A DNA stretch of 64,000 nt from contig NZ_CP092418.1 of assembly GCF_023716485.1 (NCBI RefSeq), positions 2,463,001-2,527,000 on the forward strand, in the 5' to 3' direction. Shown in pieces: positions 26,727-37,000 of the stretch. Source of the stretch: Microbulbifer variabilis (GTDB taxonomy: Bacteria; Pseudomonadota; Gammaproteobacteria; Pseudomonadales; Cellvibrionaceae). The notes under the pieces are model-generated. The model had not been told where the DNA came from and ran no database searches. It was given only the letters and a program-made list of their open reading frames with translations. A program made the position numbers and the translations under genes. Each line of letters opens with the position of its first letter. The stretch's first letter is position 1.

Positions 26727-28048
26727 GGGCGTTGCGCTCCCATGTGCATGTGATGATCCAGTTCGCGGAAATCCGGCAGGTCCTTGTCAATGCTGCACCC
26801 TGCGCGCAGCACATGTCGTGGACCATTTGGGCGTGAAAGGAGTTCATTCCAATTGCGCGCACGAAAGAGAATCAGATCTGCCGACTCACCGGCCCCAATC
26901 CAGCCGGCAGAAATCCCCATTATATCTGCCGGCGTGGTCGTTATTGAGCGAACCCAGTCTCCAACCGGATGGTCCAGATGCAGAGTGCGAGTTGCCTGAG
27001 CGTAGACTTCAATCAGATCGAGGTCACCGTAGGCGCAAAAAGGGTCCCGTGTATTATCCGAAGCAACAACAACATCTATTCCACGGGAACGCATTTCATG
27101 CAACAGCGTGACACCCCGGCGGCGCGGAGTCCGGCCCATTACCCGGTCCTGAAGATAAAGATTGCTCACCGGCAGAGTCACGACCGCGATCCCCGCCTTA
27201 GCCACCAGGTCCAACGTACGGTCCACCTCGTCATCAGGCTGTACCGATAAAGTACAGCAGTGCCCGCACACAATTTTCCCCTGAAAGCCCAGGCGCAGAG
27301 CTGTTTCCGCGATGTGGCGCAAGGTCATTCCGGATGGGTCGAGCGTCTCATCGACATGAAAGTCGAGGTCCAACGCATGCTCCATAGCCGCGCGGAACAT
27401 CGCTTCAAGATACCGATCTAGATCGGGCACCATGTAGGTCGCTGCTCCCAAGATGCCCCCGGCAGCCTGCACCCTAGACGCAATGCGCCCTAAATATTGA
27501 TCGTCTGCGGCAAGGCGATGGATGCCGAACAAACACACGCCCTGTAGTTCGACTCGGCCCGCCCATTCGGTGCGAATCTCGCAAAAGAGCGGCCAGGTGA
27601 TCTCATCTTGCAGCGGCGAACTATCCAGGTGCGTCCGGATGACGGCCGTGCCATGGGTATAGGCACAACGCAGCCCAAATTCCATACGCACCCGAACATC
27701 CTCTGCTGACCAATTTTTGCTCCGATCCCTGTCAACCGCCTGCATCGCCCCCATGAAAGTGCCGTCGGGATTGGATGCACGCGGCCAGATATGCCCTTTA
27801 TCCAGATGAGTATGCAGATCAACAAGAGCCGGTAGGACCAAGCCGTTATCCAGGTCGAGCCCGCCTGACGCCTCTGGCAGACTGGCCGCCGGAGCAACCT
27901 CTATCAGCGTTCCGTTACGAAAGATCAAATCGCAGGAAACAAGATCCGATGGCTCAGAATTGCCAGGGTCACGCAAGACACAGGCAGGGATCGTTGCATT
28001 TCTTATGGTGCCAGTACCTTTGAAACTGGAGCCCCAACTTGCCTGCAT
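26723..28048 (-). CDS. cytosine-deaminase-like amidohydrolase
   Basis: 441 residues of the metal-dependent amidohydrolase superfamily, CodA branch: LVDLHTHLDKGHIW (HxH metal ligands), FHVDETLDP (H and E), KIVCGHCC (metal/active-site His), VVASDNTRDPFCAYGDLDL (Asp ligand) and the end GESADLILFRARNWNELLSRP. The start ATG 28048 has a strong GGGAGG 5 nt upstream. CodA-like enzymes deaminate cytosine, isoguanine, creatinine or other cyclic amines, and the substrate here is open. It is coupled to the FAD oxidase by ATGA, and the pair probably degrades one imported heterocycle. GC-rich and unlike the neighbouring genes. Confidence 0.88.
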   Translation of the reverse strand: MQASWGSSFKGTGTIRNATIPACVLRDPGNSEPSDLVSCDLIFRNGTLIEVAPAASLPEASGGLDLDNGLVLPALVDLHTHLDKGHIWPRASNPDGTFMGAMQAVDRDRSKNWSAEDVRVRMEFGLRCAYTHGTAVIRTHLDSSPLQDEITWPLFCEIRTEWAGRVELQGVCLFGIHRLAADDQYLGRIASRVQAAGGILGAATYMVPDLDRYLEAMFRAAMEHALDLDFHVDETLDPSGMTLRHIAETALRLGFQGKIVCGHCCTLSVQPDDEVDRTLDLVAKAGIAVVTLPVSNLYLQDRVMGRTPRRRGVTLLHEMRSRGIDVVVASDNTRDPFCAYGDLDLIEVYAQATRTLHLDHPVGDWVRSITTTPADIMGISAGWIGAGESADLILFRARNWNELLSRPNGPRHVLRAGCSIDKDLPDFRELDHHMHMGAQRP

Positions 28049-28265
28049 CTACACCTCCCGTTCCAATGCGCCCGCACACAATTTGCGCATAGCTGGTAAG
28101 AAAAGAGATTGAAAGACAGAGATACCAAAATGCATGCAACAAACCTGTAGGGAATGTTCTGCTGATACTCTGCTCCAGTACAAATATGGCAAGGCCAAGT
28201 CCGGAATAGGATATGCCCACAATGAATACGACTGCATCTATCAAATACTGGCCGCCAGCGATCTG
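28049..28265 (-). pseudogene. hydrophobic gene fragment, possible remnant of a membrane protein
   Basis: An open minus-strand stretch from a stop at 28266 reads AGGQYLIDAVVFIVGISYSG..., then FWYLCLSISFLTSYAQIVCG: two membrane-like segments without a usable start (only TTG 28244). It runs on out of frame into the amidohydrolase start. It may be the C-terminus of a deleted permease once belonging to the deaminase operon, or chance. The remainder of the gap to 28524 contains no recognisable gene. Confidence 0.3.
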
Positions 28266-28524
28266 CTATTCGCCCAGGAGATGCTGTAAGGACACGCTTG
28301 ATTGTCTTGCAGGCTAAGTCACCGGCCGATTTGCCTCACCAGCAGCTTGCACCCGTAGTTAAAACCGGCGCTATTTGCGTGATGTTGCACATCTTTGATT
28401 GTAGCCGGCTCTCTGCTTCTGCGATTTGGATATCTGATTAGTTTGAGCTGCTTTTTCTTCTCTAAGCCTTAACACTTGTCACTGCCCTAGCTGACGTGTC
28501 CTTTCACTATTCAAATGAGACTAA

Positions 28525-29772
28525 TTAAGCTCCCCTACCGGCAGTCTGGAGCGACTTCGCCCTAAGGATCGGTGGAAGCTTCAGATAGGTTAGTGCCCGC
28601 CAAAACCACTCTAAAGGCCCCATACGGAAAACTTTCAGCCACAAATCAGAATAAGCGAGCTGAAATAGGACAAGACCAATACAAACACCAACAACTTCTA
28701 CTCTTGTCAGCGCACCATATAGCCCCATTCCAAAGCCATAAAATATAAACACACCAATCAAAGACTGAGCGAGGTAATTGGTAAATGCCATTCGGCCAAC
28801 CTGTTGTATTTTATTCTTAATCCACAGATGTGTATTACTCTGATACCAGAGACAGGCCAGGCCAACATAGCCAATACTGGTGAAGGTAGCCCCTACCAGA
28901 TTAAATGCATCGCCATATAAGAAGTAGTGATTAATATTCCAATCATTGCTGTAGTTCCAAACCAAACCCAATGCGGTAAGGATCAAACCAATGGGTGTTG
29001 CGACAACAGCCATCTTTTTATAAGTCTTAAAACTAGCCTCACCACGTAAGATACCAACTTTATAGAGCCCCATACCTATTAGTATCATCGCGGCGATTTT
29101 CAAAATAAACGACAAACTGAAAAATAGCATCACAATATTCGCCTCCATATCTGCATCGCTATCTTCAGCTGCGAATCGGTGATTGACCAACTCCCAGAAA
29201 CCACCTGTATAGGCCGCAACTTCCCTTTGAATTTGTGCTGTATCAGGTGCGAAGATATCTGAGACTATATATTTAGCTTCTCCACTGAGCCCGGATAACA
29301 CAACACCGGTATAGTTTGAAACCAGTACAGCGCCCATTAAACTCAAAGTTCCTAGCGTAATGAGCCAACTTCCACGCAGCCCACGGAATATATAAAGCAC
29401 CATAGCAACTAGCGCATATACTGTCAGTATGTCGCCCTCCCAGATATAGATCGCATGGAGCAAGCCTATAACCAGTAGCCAAAAGTTGCGGCTGTAATGA
29501 ATCTTAGCGGCAGATTTTTGCTGGTGTAAACGCTTCTCAGCAAGAAGGACTATACCCGCTCCAAAAAGCATGGCAAAAAGTCCCATAAATTTCTGATCGG
29601 CAAATATATGTAAGAAAATAAAAATCAGATCATTAAGTGGTCCATCTGCCAGATATGCTTTAGGGTTCAAATAGGCAGCCATGGGCATGGAAAAACTAAC
29701 CATATTCATAAAAGGAATGCCCAATATGGCAATTCCTCTCAGCAAATCCAATTGTGAAATTCGGGCTGGCAT
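28525..29772 (-). CDS. DUF418 family multi-pass inner-membrane protein
   Basis: 415 residues from ATG 29772, where AAAAGGA lies 5 nt upstream; the earlier TTG at 29790 is not needed. The opening RISQLDLLRGIAILGIPFMN is the YeiB/DUF418 signature, and the C-terminal domain ends with GMGLYGAL ... GPLEWFWRALTYLKLPPIL, the conserved GPxExxWR element. About ten membrane segments can be drawn. Family function is uncertain; members are thought to be acyltransferase-like or transport proteins. It stands alone between two gaps of about 300-480 nt and shows no operon partner. Confidence 0.88.
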   Translation of the reverse strand: MPARISQLDLLRGIAILGIPFMNMVSFSMPMAAYLNPKAYLADGPLNDLIFIFLHIFADQKFMGLFAMLFGAGIVLLAEKRLHQQKSAAKIHYSRNFWLLVIGLLHAIYIWEGDILTVYALVAMVLYIFRGLRGSWLITLGTLSLMGAVLVSNYTGVVLSGLSGEAKYIVSDIFAPDTAQIQREVAAYTGGFWELVNHRFAAEDSDADMEANIVMLFFSLSFILKIAAMILIGMGLYKVGILRGEASFKTYKKMAVVATPIGLILTALGLVWNYSNDWNINHYFLYGDAFNLVGATFTSIGYVGLACLWYQSNTHLWIKNKIQQVGRMAFTNYLAQSLIGVFIFYGFGMGLYGALTRVEVVGVCIGLVLFQLAYSDLWLKVFRMGPLEWFWRALTYLKLPPILRAKSLQTAGRGA

Positions 29773-30101
29773 GCAAATCCTTTTAAGCAAAAATAGAGCA
29801 GGTTAATGCTAGTGTAGGTTTGACACAAGATTGAACCCTTAAAATAATTATTCTTTTATTGACCTAACGTACCAACTTAAAATATTACCCGGTTAACACC
29901 CCTTTTGGGGACGACTGGACTAATAGTTTTTTTAGATCGGTTAGAAAAAATATTTGAAATCTGTTGAGCGCGCATCACCATAATACAAAAATTGCCACTT
30001 CCGCTGTCCATACAAGACCTTGGATATCACAATCTTATCAATGGCAATTTATATAACGATTAGACTATCACCACAGACTTAAAAATTGTCCGCTTCTATT
30101 A
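29773..30101. other. gap with no gene seen
   Basis: AT-rich gap between two minus-strand genes. A small CCCC-TTTT-GGGG hairpin (about 29909-29920) is present, and ATTGCCA/TGGCAAT arms lie about 50 nt apart near 29992-30048. Neither has a T-run in a convincing place. The promoter of the DUF418 gene should be at its left part. Confidence 0.3.
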
Positions 30102-30659
30102 TTAATGTAAAGGATATTTAATCTCCTTAGCCATCCCCCACATCTTATAGTCTGCCGGCATTTCGGAGAGGTAATTTAGAGTGTTATAGATCAGGCTCTT
30201 CTCCATTTGGTCTATTCCCAAAGATTTACTCCAACCCTCAGCTGCCAATCGATAGCTCATTACAATCAGAAGAAACTTCTGCTCATTCGATAGCCCACTG
30301 CCATGCCCATTAATTAAGAGGTGCATTGAGACAAGGTCATAATCCAGATCAAACTTAGATTCATTGACCTGGATATTAATTTGGGCTGATCGCCCAGACA
30401 CTGATGATCCACGAGCAACTATCTGCATCTCGTCCAGAAAAAAAGATACATGGGCGTTATCTTTATCAGAACTATTCACATAGCGCCCTCTTAACGCCAG
30501 TTCCCGAATCTGCCTTTTGCTAATTTCACCCCGGAGCCATAAGTTGGTCATTTTTGTAAGGGGACCGTAGGATTCAGCGGCGGGGGTGTTTTCTTCTGCC
30601 GCAAGAGGCAATGAAATGAGAAGTACGACAAGACAAATACAGATCCTTGTTACAGCCAT
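30102..30659 (-). CDS. hypothetical exported protein
   Basis: 185 residues from ATG 30659 (a GTG at 30671 is possible). The N-terminus AVTRICICLVVLLISLPLAA is a signal peptide with a likely cleavage after LAA, giving a mature protein that starts EENTPAAES. The mature part has mixed alpha/beta character, a segment with alternating residues (SAQINIQVNESKFDLDYDLV) and a helical C-terminal half (KFLLIVMSYRLAAEGWSKSL). I do not recognise a family. It follows the other unknown exported protein (30732-31640) by 72 nt on the same strand, so the two may be one operon. Confidence 0.62.
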   Translation of the reverse strand: MAVTRICICLVVLLISLPLAAEENTPAAESYGPLTKMTNLWLRGEISKRQIRELALRGRYVNSSDKDNAHVSFFLDEMQIVARGSSVSGRSAQINIQVNESKFDLDYDLVSMHLLINGHGSGLSNEQKFLLIVMSYRLAAEGWSKSLGIDQMEKSLIYNTLNYLSEMPADYKMWGMAKEIKYPLH

Positions 30660-30731
30660 TGCTACTACCACTCAAAATCAAGAATTGACCACATAAGCGA
30701 CACAAGGCGTTATCGCTATTAATGAGTATAT

Positions 30732-31640
30732 TCAATGATTGGTATACGAACATTGCTTTGGGGCGCAACGACACTCATTGACGGCTTTATCGGTCGGGGG
30801 TTTAAATTCCAGATTAATTTGAGCTCTATCGGCTCGCCTTCTCTCTTTGTGTCTCTGCAATGACTCTTTCGTTGATGCATGAAATCCTCCAGAGAGAAAA
30901 TACCCCATGAATATGTCAACCTTCTCATCCAGGCTAAAACTACTCTTCCCCAGACCTATCCGGGAGTTAACTTTCGACAAACTGTAAGTCAATAAAATAT
31001 CTTGACCATCACGATCGAACAGGTTAAATAGGCCTATCGCCCAATCGGTTTCCAATACATGTGAGAGCGTGTAAAACTTATCCACAAATTCTAAATAGAT
31101 TAAGGAAAAGTCTTCACCTCCTTGAAGAAATCTACTTACGTAAGTGGACTCCTCCTCCCGTAAAAAATCCAACGCTGCCTGGATTGTTATTTCCTGAATA
31201 TCATTGGCAAGAACATAACGGCCCAGTTTTTCGACTTCAGCCACACTCATACCGAGTTGATAAAGCTCTGTTTGGTTTTTCACCAACATGCGCCAAGAGG
31301 ATAACGGCATTAGCAACCGGTATGCGGTCATCCACTCAGGATGTTCTTTTAAATTCACCTCATACCAAGTCGGGCTCTTTTTTTCAAGGCCGTGCTTTTG
31401 GAGGAAAGACAAGTCTTCACCGTCATAACTCGCTTGGCGAACTGCTTTCATTCGCAGCCAAGCTGTCAAATTCCGTTCCCTACTCAGTATCCAGTCGCTA
31501 TCAATTTTCTTATTGAGATCATTCGCCGTAGCATGCAATATCTGTAAGGCATCTTGATTAGAGCTAGCGACAGCCGAAGTAGTAAAGATGATGCTCATTA
31601 AAGAAATCAACAATAAGGCGGCATTTGGAAGGAATGGCAT
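30732..31640 (-). CDS. hypothetical exported protein
   Basis: 302 residues if started at ATG 31640 (AAGG 8 nt upstream), which gives a neat signal peptide PFLPNAALLLISLMSIIF...AVA. A start at 31688 adds 16 basic residues and cannot be excluded. The mature protein is mostly helical (DALQILHATANDLNKKID, VAEVEKLGRYVLANDIQEIT). The tail is rich in Arg/Lys (HKERRRADRAQ) and ends with three Cys (ECRCAPKQC), possibly one disulfide plus a free thiol. No family is recognised. It is probably co-transcribed with the next exported protein gene. Confidence 0.62.
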   Translation of the reverse strand: MPFLPNAALLLISLMSIIFTTSAVASSNQDALQILHATANDLNKKIDSDWILSRERNLTAWLRMKAVRQASYDGEDLSFLQKHGLEKKSPTWYEVNLKEHPEWMTAYRLLMPLSSWRMLVKNQTELYQLGMSVAEVEKLGRYVLANDIQEITIQAALDFLREEESTYVSRFLQGGEDFSLIYLEFVDKFYTLSHVLETDWAIGLFNLFDRDGQDILLTYSLSKVNSRIGLGKSSFSLDEKVDIFMGYFLSGGFHASTKESLQRHKERRRADRAQINLEFKPPTDKAVNECRCAPKQCSYTNH

Positions 31641-31855
31641 TGGGGGAACCTTAGGTCGCTTTCGATAGCTATATGTGACTTGGCCCATTATTCAGAGGGG
31701 CACAGCTTAATTATCGCTTGGAAACCTGCCTCGAAGAGAAAATGGATGTCGGAATTCCCACCATAGGGTTCATGGGAAATTGCTGAGCCTCGTTTATATT
31801 TTCATTGCCTGGAGAAACTTGAGAACACCAGCCAGTCACGCGGTGAAGGTAATCT

Positions 31856-31885
31856 TTGTCGGGTGGCCGATCTCTGGTGTATGAT
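31856..31885 (+). promoter_or_regulatory. sigma-70-like promoter for the copper locus, candidate
   Basis: TTGTCG (31856-31861), 18 nt, TATGAT (31880-31885). Transcription would begin about 31892, only a few bases before ATG 31895. This fits the absence of a ribosome-binding site there and suggests a leaderless message. No CueR-type dyad is evident. Confidence 0.35.
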
Positions 31886-31894
31886 TTACTAGTA

Positions 31895-32299
31895 ATGAAG
31901 CACTACTCTTCCACATTTCGCGCCAAACTGATTGCTATGGCGGCCCTGCTCCTGCTGATGTTCCAGGTGCAAACTGTGCTTGCCTGCGAAATGATGGATA
32001 GCCCTGAGCCAGCCGCGGAGTGCTGTTGTGACCACATGGTTACCAGCTCAGAGCCCGATGAAGTCGACTGCTGTGAATACGACACCCAGGTTTCTCTCAA
32101 GACCTCCCTGGATGATCACGAAGTCGCCTTAACCGCTGCCTTCCTTGGCCTTGAACTTCCTCAGCTGGCACCACCGCCCACTTACCAGTGGCCGCAAATA
32201 TTAGCCCCACCGCTGCTCAAGGCGGTTACACCCTTCCAACTAGCCTCCACCTTCCCCGGCAATCGAACTTGGTTAGCCACTCTACGCCTGCGTATTTGA
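31895..32299 (+). CDS. small exported Cys-rich protein of the copper-efflux locus
   Basis: 134 residues from ATG 31895 with no visible ribosome site. The signal peptide is KHYSSTFRAKLIAMAALLLL...VLA, followed by CEMMDSPEPAAECCCDHMVT and DEVDCCEYDT. The clusters of Cys, Met, His and acidic residues suit binding of Cu(I)/Ag(I) or another soft metal in the periplasm. The C-terminal half is Pro-rich (LPQLAPPPTYQWPQILAPP). It precedes the CusB/CusA genes on the same strand by about 230 nt and is probably their partner. It resembles small proteins found at the head of Cus-like operons, but no named family is claimed. Confidence 0.65.
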   Translation: MKHYSSTFRAKLIAMAALLLLMFQVQTVLACEMMDSPEPAAECCCDHMVTSSEPDEVDCCEYDTQVSLKTSLDDHEVALTAAFLGLELPQLAPPPTYQWPQILAPPLLKAVTPFQLASTFPGNRTWLATLRLRI

Positions 32300-32348
32300 T
32301 CACTCCCTCTCTCTGATTTGTGAAATTTCCCGCAGCATCATTCAACTT

Positions 32349-32537
32349 TTGTCATTGCTGCTGTTGGGCTTCAGAAAGATTGTTCTAGGAGTGAACCCTT
32401 TGATTTCCCTACAAGCCGTTGCTGCCAGTAGCAGCAAAGAAATGGGCAGTGCCTTTGATTTCCAACTTGGCACCCCACACAGCACCGAGCTCGTTACCCA
32501 AATTCTGATCCCCTCTGTCTTTGGAGGTGTGCTATGA
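32349..32537 (+). CDS. small ORF overlapping the CusB start, doubtful
   Basis: A 62-residue frame with TTG start whose stop overlaps the adaptor ATG by four nucleotides (ATGA), the arrangement of translational coupling. Its text (FRKIVLGVNPLISLQAVAAS) is not recognisably a protein family. It may be a small coupling peptide, a remnant of an outer-membrane factor gene that usually precedes cusB, or chance. Confidence 0.25.
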   Translation: MSLLLLGFRKIVLGVNPLISLQAVAASSSKEMGSAFDFQLGTPHSTELVTQILIPSVFGGVL

Positions 32538-34072
32538 GCCGCGCAAAAACGCTGAGCCTGGTTTCTTTCGTTTTTTTACTGGCGGCGGCGGGCGCTGCCT
32601 TCTATTGGAAGAAAACAGCTGGATTAGCGGTAACCGACCATATTGAGTTTATTCCTGCCGGCCCCTTCCAGATCGCAGTAACCGTAGATCCACTGCAGCC
32701 CCGCGCTGGTAAGAACCAGATTCGCATCGAAGTTAGGGACAGAGAAAACCGTCCAGTCAGCGGTGCCGAAGTTCGCGCAGTCGCGGAAATGCCCGCGATG
32801 GGTGCTATGCCAGCTATGCGCGCCCAGGCGGACATCAACGAGACCAGCCCTGGTATTTTTCAGGGGGAGATAGAGCTCGCGATGGTGGGCTCATGGCCCA
32901 TGGTGGTAGATGTGGCTACCGGCCACGATCGCCACGTGGACCTGGCCTTTGATATGAGTACCAACCGCAAAGGTTTGCGCTTGAAATCTGCACCTGAGGC
33001 CTCCGATACCGCTTACTACACCTGTGCCATGCACCCGTCTGTACGAGCTGCACAGCCAGGCACCTGCCCGATCTGCGGTATGGACTTACAGCCGGTCAGT
33101 CATGATGAGCTGCAAAGCGGCAGTATTGTGGTTGAAAGTGGTCGCCGTCAGGCTATCGGTATCAAAACCGGCACGGTTGAAAGACAGCCATTCGCCCTCC
33201 CCATTCACCTGCACGGTCAGGTGACTTACGACGAAACCCGCCTGCGGGATATCAGCCTGCGCTTCGATGGCTGGATTGGAGACCTGGATGCCGACTTTGA
33301 GGGCAAGGAAGTTAGACGCGGTGAAGTGCTGTTTTCTGTGTACAGCCCGGAGCTTCTGGCCGTTCAAGATGAATACCTGAAAGCGCGCCGCCGCGGCGAC
33401 TCCCTGGAAAAAGCCGCACGCAGGCGCTTACTGCTTTGGGGACTCTCAGAGGAGCAAATCGATTGGCTGGTAGAGCAACAGAAAGCGCAAGACTATGTGC
33501 CGATATTCGCTCCGGCCAGTGGCGTGATTATTGAGAAGAATATTGTTGCCGGTTCGTCCTTTCAGAAGGGGGACAACCTGCTGCGTATTGCCGATCTGAG
33601 CCAGGTCTGGATAGAAGCCCACGCCTATGAGGACCAGCTGCCACTGCTGGAAAAAGGTATGCCGGCCAAGGTGCGTTTAACCAATGTCTACCACGAGGAA
33701 ATTCCGGCAACCCTCACGCAGATCGACCCGTTTCTCAATCACAGTAACCGCAGTGCGCGGCTGCGCGTAACCCTGCCCAATACCGATGGCGAGCTTCGCC
33801 CCGGACTGTTCGCGGACATTATGTTAAGTGCCAAACTGGGGAATCTGCTGGTGGTTCCCAGGGATTCTGTGCTGATCTCCGGCAAGAAGCGCATCGTTTT
33901 CCGTGATCTGGGCCAGGGCCGCCTGGAGCCGGTGCAGGTACGCACCGGTTACGGGGATAGCGAGCGCATTGTGATTCGCTCCGGACTGCAGGAAGGCGAC
34001 AAAATCGTCACCTCTGGCGTGTTCCTGATCGCGGCAGAGAGCCGCCTGAAATCGGGGGTACAGCAGTGGTAA
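32534..34072 (+). CDS. cusB: heavy-metal RND efflux periplasmic adaptor, CusB-type
   Basis: 512 residues. Order of parts: membrane anchor/signal (SLVSFVFLLAAAGAAFYW); a beta-rich FixH/YtkA-like domain (about 45-140, EMPAMGAMPAMRAQADINET); a heavy-metal-binding domain with YYTCAMHPSV and CPICGMDLQPV (about 165-190); then the adaptor proper with lipoyl half-motifs (VEGKEVRRGEVLFSVYSPEL-like, IFAPASGVIIEKNIVAGS), an alpha-helical hairpin (SLEKAARRRLLLWGLSEEQI), and beta-barrel and membrane-proximal domains. It links the CusA pump to an outer-membrane channel and delivers Cu(I)/Ag(I). Its stop overlaps the pump's GTG start by 7 nt. Confidence 0.9.
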   Translation: MSRAKTLSLVSFVFLLAAAGAAFYWKKTAGLAVTDHIEFIPAGPFQIAVTVDPLQPRAGKNQIRIEVRDRENRPVSGAEVRAVAEMPAMGAMPAMRAQADINETSPGIFQGEIELAMVGSWPMVVDVATGHDRHVDLAFDMSTNRKGLRLKSAPEASDTAYYTCAMHPSVRAAQPGTCPICGMDLQPVSHDELQSGSIVVESGRRQAIGIKTGTVERQPFALPIHLHGQVTYDETRLRDISLRFDGWIGDLDADFEGKEVRRGEVLFSVYSPELLAVQDEYLKARRRGDSLEKAARRRLLLWGLSEEQIDWLVEQQKAQDYVPIFAPASGVIIEKNIVAGSSFQKGDNLLRIADLSQVWIEAHAYEDQLPLLEKGMPAKVRLTNVYHEEIPATLTQIDPFLNHSNRSARLRVTLPNTDGELRPGLFADIMLSAKLGNLLVVPRDSVLISGKKRIVFRDLGQGRLEPVQVRTGYGDSERIVIRSGLQEGDKIVTSGVFLIAAESRLKSGVQQW

Positions 34073-37000
34073 ATACCGAACCCAAAGGGCTGATCGCCCG
34101 TATTATTGGGGCCTGCGCTGGCAAGCCGGGGATCACGCTGATCCTTGTGGCGATTGCCGCCCTGGCGGGATACCGGGCCCTTATCAGTGTTCCCCTGGAT
34201 GCTATCCCGGACCTCTCCGATGCCCAGGTGATCGTCATGACAGACTGGCCCGGCCGCAGTCCAGACCTGGTGGAAGACCAAATCACCTATCCGCTTTCCA
34301 CCGCCATGCTGGGGTTGCCCAAAGTCAAATATGTCCGCGGCCAGAGCTTTTTTGGGCTCAGTTTTGTCTACGCCATTTTTGAAGACGGCACCGATATTTA
34401 TTGGGCCCGTTCGCGGGTGCTCGAATATCTCAACCAGGTGTCAGACCAACTCCCCGAGGATGTTCAGCCCACTCTGGGGCCAGACGCCACCGGAGTCGGC
34501 TGGGTATTTCAGTATGCGTTGGTGGATCGCAGCGGCAAGCAAGATCTGCAAGAACTGCGCGCACTACAGGATTTTAAATTGCGCTATTGGCTCACTTCTG
34601 TGGAGGGTGTGGCCGAAGTCGCGTCTATCGGTGGTTATGAGAAGGAATATCAAGTCCAGATCGACCCCCATCGATTGCAGATGTTTAATGTTCCACTGGG
34701 CAAAGTGGTCGAAGCCATTCGCCGCAGTAACAACGACACCGGCGGGCGGGTACTGGAGATCGCCGGCCACGAGCATATGGTCCGTGGCCGCGGTTATATC
34801 CGCAATGTTTCTGATCTGGAAGAAGTAGTCATTGGGGTAAACGCGGCAAAAATTCCCGTAACCCTGGATCAGGTTGCCGATATTACCTTGGGGCCGGCCA
34901 TGCAGCGCGGCATTGCCGAGCTGGATGGTGAGGGACAAACCGTCGGCGGTATTGTGGTAATGCGCTACGGTGAAAACGCCCTAAAGGTGATTGAAAGGGT
35001 TAAAGAGCGCATCGAACAGATTCGCGCTGGCTTGCCGGAAGGCGTCGAGCTGGTGGTGACTTATGATCGCTCAAAGCTGATTAACAGTGCGATCGACAAC
35101 CTTAAAAACACCCTGATTGAAGAGATGTTAGTGGTCGCCGCTGTGATCGCCATTTTCCTGCTGCACGCACGCTCTGCTTTGGTCGCGGTGATCACCCTAC
35201 CCATTGCTGTATTGTTGGCTTTTATTCCACTTTCTCTACAAGGATTGACCGCCAATATTATGTCATTGGGGGGGATTGCTGTAGCCATTGGGGCCATGGT
35301 GGATGCCGCCGTTGTGATGGTGGATAACATCCATAAAAAGCTGGCAGCCTCTGGCGATAAGGCATTGTCTACTGCTGAGCGAAGAAGGTTGGTTGTTCGG
35401 GCAATGCAGGAAGTGGGGCCGAGTATCTTCTTCTCCCTGATTATTATTACGGTTTCCTTCCTGCCGGTGTTTGCGCTGGAAGCCACCGAGGGCCGTTTGT
35501 TCAAACCCCTCGCCTATACCAAAACCTACAGCATGGCCTTTGCCGCACTGCTGGCGATCACCCTGATCCCAGCACTCGCCGTACTGTTGATGCGTGGCAA
35601 GATCCGCACCAAGGAAAACCCGGTCACCCGCGCCCTGGTTTTTACACTGCAACCGGTGATCCACTTCTGTGTGCGCCAGCGCAAAATGGTGGCGGCCCTC
35701 GCGGTAATCGCTCTGGTTTCCGTGGCCTATCCCATTAGTAAGTTGAGCGGTGAATTTATGCCGCCACTCAATGAGGGCAGCATCCTCTATATGCCCACTG
35801 CCCTACCCGGTATGTCTGTGACCGAAGCGGGCAAAGTACTGCAGCAAATGGATGAAGAGCTAAAAACCTTTCCCGAGGTTGAGCACGTGTTCGGTAAAAT
35901 TGGCCGCTCAAACAGTGCGACTGACTCTGCACCACTCTCCATGGTAGAGACTGTGATTACCCTGAAGCCCAAGGATGCATGGCGGCCCGGCATGACCTGG
36001 GATGACCTGCTAGCGGAGATGGATGAGAAACTGCAGTATCCCGGTATGCCAAATATCTGGTGGATGCCCATCCAAACCCGTACCGAAATGCTCGCCACCG
36101 GTATTCGCAGCCAGCTGGGTATCAAGGTATTTGGCGATAACCTGGAAGAAATCGAACAAACCGCATTGGCTATTGAGGAAGCCCTGCGCAGCGATCAGCG
36201 GACCGCCGATGAAACCCGCAGTGTCTTTGCCGAACGCCTCACCGGTGGCTACTTTTTGGACTTTGATATCGATCGCGCACGGGCCTCCCGCCACGGTTTA
36301 AATGTGCAGGATATCGAAGATGTGATTGCCGCGGCTGCCGGTGGCTTGGCTGCAACCCAGACAGTCGAAGGGCGCGAACGTTACGACGTGCTGGTGCGCT
36401 ACGCCCGCGACTACCGGGATACCCCGGAACAGCTGGAGCAAATCCTGGTTCCCGCTTCCGACGGTTCCCAGGTGCCTCTCAACCAACTGGCTGATATGGA
36501 CTTCCGCACTGGCCCGCCCATGATTCGCAATGAAGACGGGCAGTTAGTGGGATTAGTATTTGTCGACCTGAAAGGCGATGTGGGTGTTGCCGACTATGTG
36601 AGCCGTGCGAAACAGGTGGTCGCCGACCAAGTCAACTTGGTGCCCGGTCAGCGCATCGCCTGGGCTGGCCAGTATCAATATCTGGAGCGGGCCAAGTCCC
36701 GCCTGCAATGGCTGGTGCCCTTGACCTTACTAGCGGTTTGTTTCCTGCTTTACCTGCACCGCGGCAGGCTGTCTGACACCCTGTTTGTACTCACCGCTAT
36801 GCCGATGGCACTGGTCGGGGCCTTCTGGTTGCTGTATCTGCTTGACTACAAACTCAGCGTCGCCGTATGGGTGGGCATGATCGCTATGGCCGGCCTTGCC
36901 GCAGAGATGGGGCTATTGATGCTGCACTATTTATCGGCTGCTGGAACCAATAAGCCGCAGCAAGACAATACCGCTGCAGTCGCACAAGCGGCAGCGGGCC

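Noticed and set aside
26969..28023. Several plus-strand frames opposite the amidohydrolase
   Set aside because: They are shadows of a high-GC coding region, where long antisense frames are common.
35061..35664. Large antisense frames within cusA
   Set aside because: They are shadows of a strongly conserved coding gene with GC-rich codons; no ribosome sites or domains.
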